A stretch of DNA of 36,245 bases from JAUXEH01 sp965602945 (GCA_965602945.1 CBFDBC010000009.1:1-36245), one strand, 5' to 3'; counted from the first letter of the stretch, positions 22,160 through 30,546 are shown. Notes: generated by a model not told the origin, from the letters alone. Numbers and translations are program-made.

Positions 22160-25100
22160 ATGACCGAGAGATCGAAACCGGTGGATGCGGCCGCCCGGGA
22201 TAGGATCAAGCAGGACCTGGACCGGACGTTCCTGGTCGAGGCCGGGGCCGGTTCGGGGAAGACCAAGAGCCTGGTCGACCGCATGCTCGCGCTTCTCAGG
22301 CAAGGCCGGTGCCGCATCCAGACCCTGGCAGCCGTGACCTTCACACGCAAGGCGGCGGCCGAGCTGCGCGGCCGCTTCCAGACGGAACTGGAGCTGTCGG
22401 TGCGTGAAGATCCGGACGCCGCAGCCAGGGAACGGCTCGGGGACGCCCTCCAGAACCTGGAGCAGTGCTACATCGGCACCATCCACTCCTTCTGCGCCCG
22501 GCTCATCCGTGAGCGACCGGTGGAGATCGCTCTCGATCCCGAATTCCGTGAGATGGAGGAGATCGAGGATGCCGTCTACCGGGATAAATTCTGGCACGAG
22601 TTCCTGTTCGAGTCGCGGATGAAAGATGCTCCGGTGCTGGAACGGCTCGAGGAAGTGGGGCTTATGCCTGAGGATCTCAGGGACCCGTTCACGACGGTGA
22701 GCCTCTTCCCTGAGGTGGAGCTCATGCCCGGGAGGGAAGAGCCCCCGGAGTTCTCATGCTACCAGCGGAAGCTGGAGGATTTTATCAAGGAGGCGCGGCA
22801 GGCTGTTCCCGCTGAGCGGCCGGGAAAAGGATGGGACGGGCTGATGCGGATGATGCGCCGCTGTTTCTACCGGGAGCGCAATCTGGGCTTCGGCGATCAC
22901 CGGGTGCTGATGGAAACCCTCGAACTCCTGGACAGGGGTACAGGATTCAAGAAAACCTACTGGCCGGACAAGGAGAGCGCCGAGGCCTTCTGTACCCGCT
23001 TCGAGGCGTTTCAGGAGGAAGTGGTGCGCCCCGCCCTTGAGATCTGGAGGGAATACCGGCATGGGATCATCCTGGATTTCCTGAGGCCCGCGCTGGTATG
23101 TTATCAGGACAGGCGCCGCGAGCAGGCCCGCGTGAATTATGAGGATCTGCTCCTTCTGGCGTCACGTCTTTTGAGGGACAATCCCGAAGTCCGGGCCTAT
23201 TTCCAGCGGCGCTACACCCACCTTCTGGTGGACGAGTTCCAGGACACGGACCCCATCCAGGCCGAAATGTTGATGTATTTGACCGGCACGGACAACAGAG
23301 TGCGGGACTGGAGGAAGATCGATCCCAGGCCGGGCTCGCTCTTCCTGGTGGGCGATCCCAAGCAGTCCATCTACAGGTTCCGCCGGGCGGACATCGACAC
23401 CTACAACCAGGTGAAGCGGCAGATCGAGGCGGCCGGAGGGGAGGTCCTGACCCTGACCTCAAATTTCCGTTCACTGCATGAGCTGCGGGACTGGATCAAT
23501 CCCGTTTTCGAGACGATCTTCCCGCGCGGGTTCACCCGCTACCAGGCCGCCTTCGCTTCGCTCGATACCGTGTGGCCCAACCGGGAGGGAGCCCTGGCAG
23601 GGGTGTACAAGCTGACCGTGCCGGGAGTGAAGTACCACCGGAGAGGAGAAATCGCAGAGCGGGATGCCGCGGCCATTGGCGATTTCATCCAGTTGGCTTG
23701 TGACGCACACAGGGATGAGATCCATCTGGCCCGGAGCCCGGAAGAGGTGACACAAGGCAGAACTCCGAAGCCGCAGTGGTCGGATTTCCTGATCCTCTTC
23801 CGCTACAAGAAACAGATGCATGTGTATGCCCGGGCCCTGGAGGAGAGGGGCATCCCGTATGAGATCACGGGCAGCGATGCTTTTGCCGGCTCCGAAGAGA
23901 TCCGTGAGATCGTGAACCTCGTGCAGGCCCTCAACGATCCGGAGAATCCGATCTTTACGGTGGCGACCCTCAGGGGGATCTTCTTCGGCGTGAGTGATAA
24001 CGATCTTCTCCAGTTCAAGAGGCGGGGAGGCCGATTTTCGTTCCTGAGCCGGACAGAAAGGGAGGGTGAAGCCGCGGTTCGGGACCCGGAGGGGGGCGGA
24101 GGACTGGCCGGTAAGGAGATCATCAAGATCCAGGAGATCCTTTCGTCCCAGAGTGCCGAGGAGCGTGTCGGCCGGGTGAATGCAGCCTTGGGCCAGATGC
24201 GGGAGTGGTGGTCCTGGACCCGGGCGTATCCGGCCTCCACGGCGCTGGAGAAGATCCTTGAGGCTTCCGGGATCTTGGCCTATCTCACGGCCGGCGAAAT
24301 GGGCAGCAGCCGGGCGGGAAACCTGATCAAGCTGCTCGAGATCCTGCGCGGTCGGGAGAGGGAGGGGCTGACGGCCTTCTCCGATATTGTGGCGTTCATG
24401 TCGGACCTCATGTCGCTCCATAAGATCGAGGAGATGAGCCTGATCCCGGGGCGGTCCGACGCCGTGCGGATGATGAACCTGCACAAGGCCAAGGGGCTTG
24501 AGGCCCCTGTGGTCTTCCTGGCCAACCCGGCAGGAGGGAAGGAGCATGAACCGGACCGGCACATCGTGCGCGCGGGTGTGGATGGCCCTAAGGGCTACTT
24601 CGTTTTCAAGAAGAAATTGGGGGAGTACCATAGTATCAGGCTGTCTCAGCCCATGGATTGGGCCCCGAAGGCCGAGGAGGAGGCCCGGTATCAGGAGGCC
24701 GAGGAAGAACGGCTGATGTATGTGGCGGCCACACGGGCCCGTAATGCGCTGGTGGTCAGCACCTATGGTGCCAAGATGAGCAGCAGAGCCTGGAAGGCGC
24801 TGGATGACCACCTGGAGGCCGCCCCGGACGGAGCCCGGACGGCGGTGCCGGAGCTCGAGTTCCCACGGGAGATGGAGAGACCGGAAAAAGAAATGCTCAT
24901 GTTTTTTCCCGGTGACATCCACAAGGGGAGGGAAGAGATCCGGGCGAACCGGGATAAGGCCATGATCCCGAGCTATGCGGTGGATTCGGTGACTTCGCTG
25001 GCAAAGTCGGATGTGGAAACTCCGGTACGCAGAGAGGGAGCCTACGGCATGAGCTGGGGCAGGGTCGTACATGCTGTGCTCGAGGCATTGGGGCGCGGCG

Positions 25101-25594
25101 TTCTGGAGCGGGAAGGGATCTCGAAGGAAGAAGGGGCGAAACGCCTGGATCTGCTGCTGGAGAATGCGCTGGCGATCGAGGAGCGGGACCCGGCCGACAT
25201 ACACAGGCTGCGGAATCTGGTGGCGGCCATCACGGGGTCCGGGTTCTGGCAGCGCGCCATGCAGTCGGAGAAGCGGCTGTTCGAGGTGCCGTTCAGCGTG
25301 AAGGCCGACGGGCTCGAGCTGGGACGGACCGACAAGCTCCCGGTCGTCCTCTCTGGAGTGATCGACCTGGTGTTCCTGGAATCCCTGGGAAAAAAAGGGG
25401 ACAGTCCCCTTTTAGGCTGGGTGATCGCGGATTACAAGACCGATGAGATCCTCGACGACCTGCAGACCTATGTGGACTACTACGCCCCCCAGGTCCGCCT
25501 TTACAGCCGCTTCTGGGCCGAGCTGACCGGGCAGCCCGTCAAGGAGACGGGGCTCTTCTTCACATACCTCAACCGGTGGGTCCCCGTCGACTGA
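22160..25594 (+). CDS. addA: AddA-like UvrD/RecB-type helicase-nuclease
   Basis: 1144 aa. ATP-dependent 3'-5' SF1A helicase plus nuclease, partner of AddB. Walker A in VEAGAGSGKT (K34), motif II VDEFQDTD (D358/E359), motif III GDPKQSIYRFRRAD (from 398), motif V MMNLHKAKGLE (from 771) and motif VI VAATRAR (from 855). The C-terminal nuclease has WGRVVHAVLE, GVIDLVF (D1069) and ADYKTDE (D1091, K1093). All catalytic residues are present. A palindromic repeat is inserted in frame between D1069 and D1091. I start at the ATG 22160 because it lies 13 bases past the addB stop and gives the normal N-terminus; an earlier ATG at 22043 overlaps addB by about 100 bases. Convergent with the radical SAM gene. 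Confidence 0.93.
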   Translation: MTERSKPVDAAARDRIKQDLDRTFLVEAGAGSGKTKSLVDRMLALLRQGRCRIQTLAAVTFTRKAAAELRGRFQTELELSVREDPDAAARERLGDALQNLEQCYIGTIHSFCARLIRERPVEIALDPEFREMEEIEDAVYRDKFWHEFLFESRMKDAPVLERLEEVGLMPEDLRDPFTTVSLFPEVELMPGREEPPEFSCYQRKLEDFIKEARQAVPAERPGKGWDGLMRMMRRCFYRERNLGFGDHRVLMETLELLDRGTGFKKTYWPDKESAEAFCTRFEAFQEEVVRPALEIWREYRHGIILDFLRPALVCYQDRRREQARVNYEDLLLLASRLLRDNPEVRAYFQRRYTHLLVDEFQDTDPIQAEMLMYLTGTDNRVRDWRKIDPRPGSLFLVGDPKQSIYRFRRADIDTYNQVKRQIEAAGGEVLTLTSNFRSLHELRDWINPVFETIFPRGFTRYQAAFASLDTVWPNREGALAGVYKLTVPGVKYHRRGEIAERDAAAIGDFIQLACDAHRDEIHLARSPEEVTQGRTPKPQWSDFLILFRYKKQMHVYARALEERGIPYEITGSDAFAGSEEIREIVNLVQALNDPENPIFTVATLRGIFFGVSDNDLLQFKRRGGRFSFLSRTEREGEAAVRDPEGGGGLAGKEIIKIQEILSSQSAEERVGRVNAALGQMREWWSWTRAYPASTALEKILEASGILAYLTAGEMGSSRAGNLIKLLEILRGREREGLTAFSDIVAFMSDLMSLHKIEEMSLIPGRSDAVRMMNLHKAKGLEAPVVFLANPAGGKEHEPDRHIVRAGVDGPKGYFVFKKKLGEYHSIRLSQPMDWAPKAEEEARYQEAEEERLMYVAATRARNALVVSTYGAKMSSRAWKALDDHLEAAPDGARTAVPELEFPREMERPEKEMLMFFPGDIHKGREEIRANRDKAMIPSYAVDSVTSLAKSDVETPVRREGAYGMSWGRVVHAVLEALGRGVLEREGISKEEGAKRLDLLLENALAIEERDPADIHRLRNLVAAITGSGFWQRAMQSEKRLFEVPFSVKADGLELGRTDKLPVVLSGVIDLVFLESLGKKGDSPLLGWVIADYKTDEILDDLQTYVDYYAPQVRLYSRFWAELTGQPVKETGLFFTYLNRWVPVD
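25393..25413. repeat. GGGGACAG-type palindromic repeat, copy 5 (in addA)
   Basis: AAAAGGGG (25393-25400), ACAGT, CCCCTTTT (25406-25413). Read in frame as KKGDSPLL between the two catalytic strands of the AddA nuclease. Confidence 0.9.
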
Positions 25595-25613
25595 TTGGGG
25601 GGTTCGTCCCCAA
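25595..25613. terminator. Short hairpin between convergent addA and radical SAM genes
   Basis: TTGGGG (25595-25600) and CCCCAA (25608-25613) flank GGTTCGT, starting one base after the addA stop. It resembles another family of short GGGG..CCCC repeats and could terminate both genes, though the T-run is weak. Confidence 0.5.
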
Positions 25614-25623
25614 ATTGAGAGGG

Positions 25624-26700
25624 CTAAGAAGATTCGCCGAGGTGTGAGAAGACGGTCTCACGATACCCGTCCGGAATGTCTGCTAATTGAAGCCCCCTGA
25701 GGGGACTCAGGTGATCCGCCATACACACGGGAGTTAACATCCCGTTTCGCATCGTGGCGTCCGGGCAGTGGAAGCAGAATTCCAGCTGATCTTTTTCTTC
25801 ATTGAACTCCGGCGGCGTCTGGATCGCGATAAAATGGAACCTGGACTTTGTCCTCCGGGTGAGTGTTTGAACAACGAACAAGTGGCGCCCCCGGAGCCAT
25901 CGATACGTGCGCAGCATAAGCCGGTATAGTCCGGGCGGCATTCCCCGGGCCTTCCCGGTTTGGGCGTTGATGGAGTAGAAGTAGAGCAGCCAGCTGGCTT
26001 TGTCGTCACTCAGGTTGGAAGGGACATAGGCGACCGGCTCGATATTCAGTTTCTGCTTGATATCCAGGTATTCTTCTTCGAGGCCGGCCTTCTGTATGAA
26101 TGGGGGGACAGGGTCCCTGGCCAGCACAGCCAGGATCCCGTCGAAATACCTGAAGCGGGAATATTTTGTAAGCAGGCCAGGCAGAGAACCCTGATCCTCA
26201 TTGTAGATCGTCAATGACAGGGCAAAGGGGATGGAAAGGCTCTCCATCTTCGTGAAGAGTCGTTCCCGGGCCGATTCTATGTCCTCGTGAAAGTCCTGCT
26301 GCCCCCTGTCGATGTGGAGGAGGATCCGGTCCACCCCGCTCTGCCGCAGGCGGCGCAACAGCCGGTCGTCGGATTGCTGGAGGAAGACCACTCCGTTGGT
26401 CAAGAGCTGTACCATGATACGTTTGTTCTTGATGTAACGTATGATCTCGTTGAGATGGGCATAGAGGGTCGGCTCCCCGCCCAGGATCGTGATGACCTGG
26501 AGGTTCCGTTTTCGAACGAGCTGATCGATCTCTTGCTTGACCAGGCGGAGGGGTTTTTCGAACGCGCGGTCGAGGTTGTAACACGACCGGCAGCGGAGAT
26601 TGCACGTCCGGTTGGGCTCTACGGTAGCATGCGGCGCATCATCGAGGGCATACTTGAGCGGCCGGAGCGAGACCCCAGGATCAATGCTTGATATGTCCAT
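25624..26700 (-). CDS. Radical SAM domain protein
   Basis: 358 aa. The N-terminal CNLRCRSCY (C33, C37, C40) is the CxxxCxxC cluster motif and ILGGEPTLY the GGE motif for SAM binding. The fold continues with YIKNKRIMVQLLTNG and VDRILLHIDRG, matching the TIM-barrel core of MoaA/PqqE-like enzymes. The C-terminus has no SPASM or twitch cysteine array; only FHCPDAT and MLTPVCMADHL supply cysteines. It may modify a peptide, cofactor or lipid; the target is unknown. I chose the ATG at 26700, which overlaps the 3' end of the upstream lipoprotein gene by 20 bases; a further upstream start at 26964 would add an unlikely Ser/Arg-rich leader. Third gene of an operon with two lipoproteins. Confidence 0.88.
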   Translation of the reverse strand: MDISSIDPGVSLRPLKYALDDAPHATVEPNRTCNLRCRSCYNLDRAFEKPLRLVKQEIDQLVRKRNLQVITILGGEPTLYAHLNEIIRYIKNKRIMVQLLTNGVVFLQQSDDRLLRRLRQSGVDRILLHIDRGQQDFHEDIESARERLFTKMESLSIPFALSLTIYNEDQGSLPGLLTKYSRFRYFDGILAVLARDPVPPFIQKAGLEEEYLDIKQKLNIEPVAYVPSNLSDDKASWLLYFYSINAQTGKARGMPPGLYRLMLRTYRWLRGRHLFVVQTLTRRTKSRFHFIAIQTPPEFNEEKDQLEFCFHCPDATMRNGMLTPVCMADHLSPLRGLQLADIPDGYRETVFSHLGESS

Positions 26701-28183
26701 GCTCTTGCTTCCACTGCCTGAACTGTTCCCGGGCATACCGGATTGTGAATCCGGGTTCGTTCTGGAGTCGATCGATGATGTCCCATCGGGGCGGATCCTG
26801 GCCCGCCTCCAGGTGGAGTTTGTAGTAACCGCAGGCCTTGAGGATGACCGTGCGTTCCAGGCCCGGCAGGCGGGGAGGCGCAACAAAGCGGAGCCTCGTC
26901 CACTGCTCCGAGTCGGGCATGGACTGGTATACCGCATCTGTGGCGGTGAGCAGGTCCCTGACATCCTCGCCTCTGTTGTCGACCGCCTGGATGGGTGCGA
27001 GTTCCGTGGTGACCAATGGAACGTCCTGTGTGTAATCCACTGCGATCCAATCGATCTGCCAGAAGCCGCCGGGCGGGGTGAGTTTGACTTTGAGCGTATC
27101 CCCGGGGATGTCGCTCACGTCGATGTCATAGAGTTTGTCTTTGGCGATCATGGGCCCACCGCTGTGGATGGTCCCCTTTGTCTCCCAGCCGTCGGGTGTG
27201 AGACAGCGGATCTTCATCATATAGAGCTCCTCCCGGTCGTACCAGGACAGGGTGCGGTAGTAGGCAGGACCCTTCTGATCGACCTCCGCATACCACTGAT
27301 CCAGCCCGTTGCCGTAGAGATCGAGGAACTTGCGCCCCATATAGGCCCCCCACAGGGTCGTGTTGGCGTTGATAACGAGCTTGGCCTTTTTTGCGTCCTC
27401 TGGTTTGGGGAACTCGAGGATCAGCTCGTCTTTCAGGTGCTCTGATGGAACGGCATTCTGATCTGTTCCCGGACTCATCCAGAATTCACCATCTTTCTCG
27501 GCGATCTTGACCGTGATGTCTTCCCCAGATCCGGAGGAGGAGTGAACCGGGCTCAGAGGCTGTGCGATCGAGGAAACACGGCCCATGACATCCGGCACAA
27601 CGCGGGTGCCCTGGGGATGATCCGCCACGATCAGTTTGATCTCATCGATGAACTGGGTCTCGTCCATCTCGTTCGTGATCAGCAGTCTGTATTCGCCCGA
27701 CACTTCTCTCAGGTATTCGAGCTCGCTCCACTCGGCCCTTTTCAGGCCTTCGCTGATGGCTGCCCCGAAGGGCTCCCCGTCGAACACGAAATTCTCGCCA
27801 TCGTATGCGTAGACAAACGGACAGCATCCCTGGGGGTCAGGGGCGGTCGAAATCCCGATGACCAACGCCACGGTGACGGCGGCGGCCAATCCTAGGAAGA
27901 TCCCAAGGCTGTTATCGCTTTTTTCCATCCGTATGGATTCCACTTCCTGCACGTTGATTTCAACCCTCTCGTCATTTTTCAGTTCCCCTTTGATCTTGAT
28001 GCCATCCATGGACCGCACCTTTATTATGTACTCCGTCCCGTCCTTCATCGTGATGATGACCGCTTTCTGGACAAGGATCTCATTGCGTTCCTGGGGGGAA
28101 TAGTAAACGGTCGATTTAAAGCATGCTGCGGAGAAGAGGATCAGGGTAGCTAATGTGGTCAGGGTTTTTATTCTTTTTTTCAT
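26681..28183 (-). CDS. Large lipoprotein with N-terminal small beta domain, unknown
   Basis: 500 aa. Lipobox at LFSAAC-F (C21). Residues about 40-85 form a small beta domain (VIITMKDGTEYIIKVRSMDG..INVQEVESIRM). A single TM follows (about 92-112), then a Cys-rich start CCPFVYAYDGENFVFDGEPFGAAI, a tyrosine/aspartate-rich domain recurring in uncharacterised bacterial lipoproteins, to about 230. The remainder is beta-rich (GPAYYRTLSWYDREELYMMKI). No named family fits with confidence. It follows a 180-aa lipoprotein by 27 bases and overlaps the radical SAM start, so all three likely act together at the envelope. The SD GGGAGG is well spaced. Confidence 0.8.
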   Translation of the reverse strand: MKKRIKTLTTLATLILFSAACFKSTVYYSPQERNEILVQKAVIITMKDGTEYIIKVRSMDGIKIKGELKNDERVEINVQEVESIRMEKSDNSLGIFLGLAAAVTVALVIGISTAPDPQGCCPFVYAYDGENFVFDGEPFGAAISEGLKRAEWSELEYLREVSGEYRLLITNEMDETQFIDEIKLIVADHPQGTRVVPDVMGRVSSIAQPLSPVHSSSGSGEDITVKIAEKDGEFWMSPGTDQNAVPSEHLKDELILEFPKPEDAKKAKLVINANTTLWGAYMGRKFLDLYGNGLDQWYAEVDQKGPAYYRTLSWYDREELYMMKIRCLTPDGWETKGTIHSGGPMIAKDKLYDIDVSDIPGDTLKVKLTPPGGFWQIDWIAVDYTQDVPLVTTELAPIQAVDNRGEDVRDLLTATDAVYQSMPDSEQWTRLRFVAPPRLPGLERTVILKACGYYKLHLEAGQDPPRWDIIDRLQNEPGFTIRYAREQFRQWKQEHGHIKH

Positions 28184-28210
28184 CGATACCTCCCGATCTG
28201 GTTCTTCAGA

Positions 28211-28753
28211 TCAATATCCCATGATCTTGGTTATGGCTCCCTTTTTCTTCTCCGGGGTCAGCCCTTCAAACTGAAAGTTATACTGCTTGGCGCTGGCCGC
28301 GGAGATGAGTACGCCAATGATCCCCCCAACAAGCCCCACCACGGCCCCAGCCGCCAATGCCATGGAAAAGTCATCGTTGTATTCGCTGGTGGCGACCCCG
28401 AGAATCCCGATGATCAGGAACGGGGCAGAGAATCCCCAGAGAAAACCCTTCCCGACCGCCCCTTTTTTGGGCTCGGATTCGATCCCTGAAAGATCATTCA
28501 GATTCAGGAATATCGGATCCGCGTTCCAGTAGGGATTCGGCAGGACCTTTACATAGTTCCCCTCCAGCGCCTGGATCTTTCCCTGGATCGTCCTCCCGTC
28601 TGTAGTATGGAGAACGATTTCCGGCATTGCTATGGCGGTAATTTCGGGCCGGCTCTTAAGTGCGGAAGGAAAATCCGGAGCGATGGATGCGCAGGCGATC
28701 AAAACATTCAGGAAAATACATACAGAGAAAAAACTGGTAAGTTTGCGGAACAT
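28211..28753 (-). CDS. Small lipoprotein sharing the beta domain of its neighbour
   Basis: 180 aa. Lipobox LIAC-A (C21). The beta segment EIVLHTTDGRTIQGKIQALEGNYVKV..IFLNLNDLSGIES parallels the N-terminal domain of the 500-aa lipoprotein downstream (DG, IxG, then a strand ending in GIES/SIRM). After it come two hydrophobic stretches (about 105-122, GFSAPFLIIGILGVAT, and 131-155, MALAAGAVVGLVGGIIGVLIS), the second glycine-rich. Unknown function. First gene of the operon, with a good promoter just upstream. Confidence 0.75.
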   Translation of the reverse strand: MFRKLTSFFSVCIFLNVLIACASIAPDFPSALKSRPEITAIAMPEIVLHTTDGRTIQGKIQALEGNYVKVLPNPYWNADPIFLNLNDLSGIESEPKKGAVGKGFLWGFSAPFLIIGILGVATSEYNDDFSMALAAGAVVGLVGGIIGVLISAASAKQYNFQFEGLTPEKKKGAITKIMGY

Positions 28754-28776
28754 CGAACCCTCCCTTTATCGATCTG

Positions 28777-28805
28777 ATCATATGCTGCCTTGAAGCTCCC
28801 GTCAA
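28777..28805 (-). promoter_or_regulatory. Putative promoter of the lipoprotein/radical SAM operon
   Basis: On the minus strand TTGACG (28800-28805), a 17-base spacer and TATGAT (28777-28782), about 24 bases upstream of the start codon at 28753. Confidence 0.55.
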
Positions 28806-28918
28806 TTTGATACCTTCTGCTTCAATATAGACCTGTCGATCGGAAGGGTTGTCAGGAAAATGTAAAGAAGATGTTAACTATTTATAGCGGAACTGAGCGA
28901 GACCCTGGGGCAGTGGGA

Positions 28919-29218
28919 CTATTTCTCTTTGTCCATCCGGTACTCGACGGCTTTACGGGTCTCGAACAGGAGCTTCGAGACGATGCGCTCGACTTTTTCC
29001 TTGTCCTGTTTCCGGGCGTGTGCCGCCATCGTGTTTATGAGCTGTTCGATCTCGAAATCAGCTTCGATCTCGGGATACAGGCGGGTGGCCATGAACAGGG
29101 CGGCGGCGCTGACCTGCATCCGGATCACCTCGGAGATCTTCATGTCATACGTGTCGGCCAGGTAGTGGACGTAATCGGCCAGCCATTCCGGCAGCAGGAC
29201 CTGAAACTTTTCGACCAT
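28919..29218 (-). CDS. Ribbon-helix-helix-like small protein
   Basis: 99 aa. The N-terminus KFQVLLPEWLADYVHYLADTYDMKISEVIRMQV fits a ribbon-helix-helix fold (a strand, then two helices with the usual hydrophobic pattern), followed by a long helical, charged C-terminal extension. It could be a DNA-binding regulator; no known family is assigned. The ATG at 29218 has GAGGAGG just before. It is divergent from msrAB and has an 18-bp palindrome next to its own -35 box, so autoregulation or control of msrAB is possible. Confidence 0.65.
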   Translation of the reverse strand: MVEKFQVLLPEWLADYVHYLADTYDMKISEVIRMQVSAAALFMATRLYPEIEADFEIEQLINTMAAHARKQDKEKVERIVSKLLFETRKAVEYRMDKEK

Positions 29219-29274
29219 GATTCCTCCTCTGTGTCGTGTCGTTTCCTATATGTCTACCAAAGCTTACAAATCTG

Positions 29275-29297
29275 TGTCAATTGTACTTTAGTACAAT
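29275..29297. promoter_or_regulatory. 18-bp palindrome adjoining the RHH-gene -35 box
   Basis: ATTGTACT (29280-29287), TT, AGTACAAT (29290-29297), a perfect inverted repeat. On the minus strand TTGACA (29275-29280) directly follows, forming the -35 region of the RHH gene. A -10 is only weakly matched. Confidence 0.5.
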
Positions 29298-29354
29298 GAA
29301 TCGAACAAATACTAGTTTTGCTAATACTTTCCGGTTCAATTTATTTCCTGGTAA

Positions 29355-29405
29355 ATCCCAAATGGGATAATTATACTATCAAATCTGTGGGATAAGTAGT
29401 ATAAT
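29355..29405. promoter_or_regulatory. msrAB promoter region with mirrored -10 boxes and TGGGATAA repeats
   Basis: A consensus TATAAT at 29400-29405 reads toward msrAB. TAGTATAAT (29397-29405) and its complement ATTATACTA (29370-29378) form an inverted repeat, so a -10 also faces the other way. TGGGATAA occurs twice (29363-29370, 29388-29395), preceded by an inverted ATCCCA (29355-29360). The -35 box is poor, suggesting an activator. Confidence 0.4.
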
Positions 29406-29439
29406 AAAAACAGAACGATTTCGTGAAGGAGGAACTGTC

Positions 29440-30513
29440 ATGAAACGTATGCTGTATATCGGGACGCTGGCTTTAATTGTGCTGGCGGCCTGTATGTGGA
29501 GCAAAGGAGAGGAAAAAATGGCTGCCAAAACTTCCCGTCCCGTGAATCCTGAAAAGCTTTCCAGGGCCACATTCGCAGGAGGATGCTTCTGGTGCATGGA
29601 GCCTCCTTTCCAGCAGCTGGATGGGGTGATCGATGTCGTATCAGGCTACTCGGGAGGACACAAGGCGAATCCCACCTATGAGGAAGTCGTTGCCGGCAGG
29701 ACCGGCCATCTCGAGGCCGTCCAGATCCTCTACGATCCCTCTCGGGTGAGCTTTACCGAGCTGCTTGACATCTTCTGGAGGAACATCGACCCGACCGACG
29801 AATACGGTCAGTTCGTGGATCGAGGCTCGCAGTATGCCACCGCGATCTTCTACCATGACGAGGAACAGAAGCGTCTGGCGGAACAGTCAAAACATCAACT
29901 CCAGGATTCGGGCCGTTTCGAAAGGCTCATTGTCACGGAGATCCGGGAGTTCGAGGAATTCTTTGAGGCCGAAGCGTATCATCAGGATTACTTTCGGACG
30001 CACAAGGCCCCCTACGAGCGCTACCGGTATGGATCGGGCAGGGACCGCTTCATCGAAGAAGCCTGGGAATATGAAGGGAAGCCGGATGCTGACACTCTCA
30101 AGTCCGGGCTGACACCTGTTCAATACGAGGTGACTCAGGAAGAGGGCACCGAGGCCGCATTCAGAAACGAATACTGGGACAACAAACGCGAGGGCATCTA
30201 TGTCGACATCGTATCGGGGGAGCCTCTGTTCAGTTCCCTGGACAAGTACCGGTCCGGAAGCGGCTGGCCCAGCTTCACGCAGCCTCTGGAATCCGGAAAT
30301 ATCGTTCAGAAGACCGACCTCAAACTCCGGGAGCAGAGGACCGAGGTGCGCAGCAAACATGCAGATTCTCACCTGGGGCATGTGTTCCCCGACGGTCCAG
30401 GCCCCACGGGTCTCCGCTTCTGTATCAATTCCGCGGCTCTCCGGTTCATTCCCAAGGAAAACCTGGAAGCGGAAGGGTACGGCAGATATCTGGAATTGTT
30501 CGAGAAAAAATAA
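29440..30513 (+). CDS. msrAB: MsrA-MsrB fusion, lipoprotein-anchored methionine sulfoxide reductase
   Basis: 357 aa. Reduces methionine-S-sulfoxide (MsrA) and methionine-R-sulfoxide (MsrB) in oxidised proteins. Lipobox LAAC-M (C18) puts it outside the cytoplasmic membrane. The MsrA domain carries GGCFWC (catalytic C49, C52) at 47-52 and RTGHLEAVQI. MsrB spans about 225-345: EGIYVDIVSGEPLFSS, SGSGWPSF (272-279), SKHADSHLGHVFPDGPGP and the catalytic Cys in RFCINS (C328). The zinc cysteines of zinc-type MsrB are absent (DIVSG), and Ser274 replaces the usual resolving Cys. There is no C-terminal resolving Cys in MsrA, so recycling must differ or use C52. The SD AAGGAGG is well placed. A downstream hairpin lies at 30525-30546. 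Confidence 0.94.
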   Translation: MKRMLYIGTLALIVLAACMWSKGEEKMAAKTSRPVNPEKLSRATFAGGCFWCMEPPFQQLDGVIDVVSGYSGGHKANPTYEEVVAGRTGHLEAVQILYDPSRVSFTELLDIFWRNIDPTDEYGQFVDRGSQYATAIFYHDEEQKRLAEQSKHQLQDSGRFERLIVTEIREFEEFFEAEAYHQDYFRTHKAPYERYRYGSGRDRFIEEAWEYEGKPDADTLKSGLTPVQYEVTQEEGTEAAFRNEYWDNKREGIYVDIVSGEPLFSSLDKYRSGSGWPSFTQPLESGNIVQKTDLKLREQRTEVRSKHADSHLGHVFPDGPGPTGLRFCINSAALRFIPKENLEAEGYGRYLELFEKK

Positions 30514-30524
30514 CCCGCGGCCCG

Positions 30525-30546
30525 TGAGCCCGGATACTACGGCTCA
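30525..30546. terminator. Short hairpin between convergent msrAB and response regulator
   Basis: TGAGCC (30525-30530) and GGCTCA (30541-30546) with a 10-base loop, overlapping the regulator's stop codon. There is no T-run, so it is a weak terminator candidate. Confidence 0.3.

Noticed and set aside
23471..25204. 577-codon open frame on the minus strand within addA
   Set aside because: It mirrors a GC-rich, clearly coding helicase gene; its peptide is Pro/His/Arg-rich with no recognisable domain.
19703..25413. CRISPR or phage attachment explanation for the repeats
   Set aside because: Copies are few, dispersed, palindromic and lack regular spacers, cas genes or an integrase.
26701..26964. 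Earlier start for the radical SAM protein
   Set aside because: The extension is a Ser/Arg-rich reading opposite no domain and lies in the coding region of the upstream lipoprotein.
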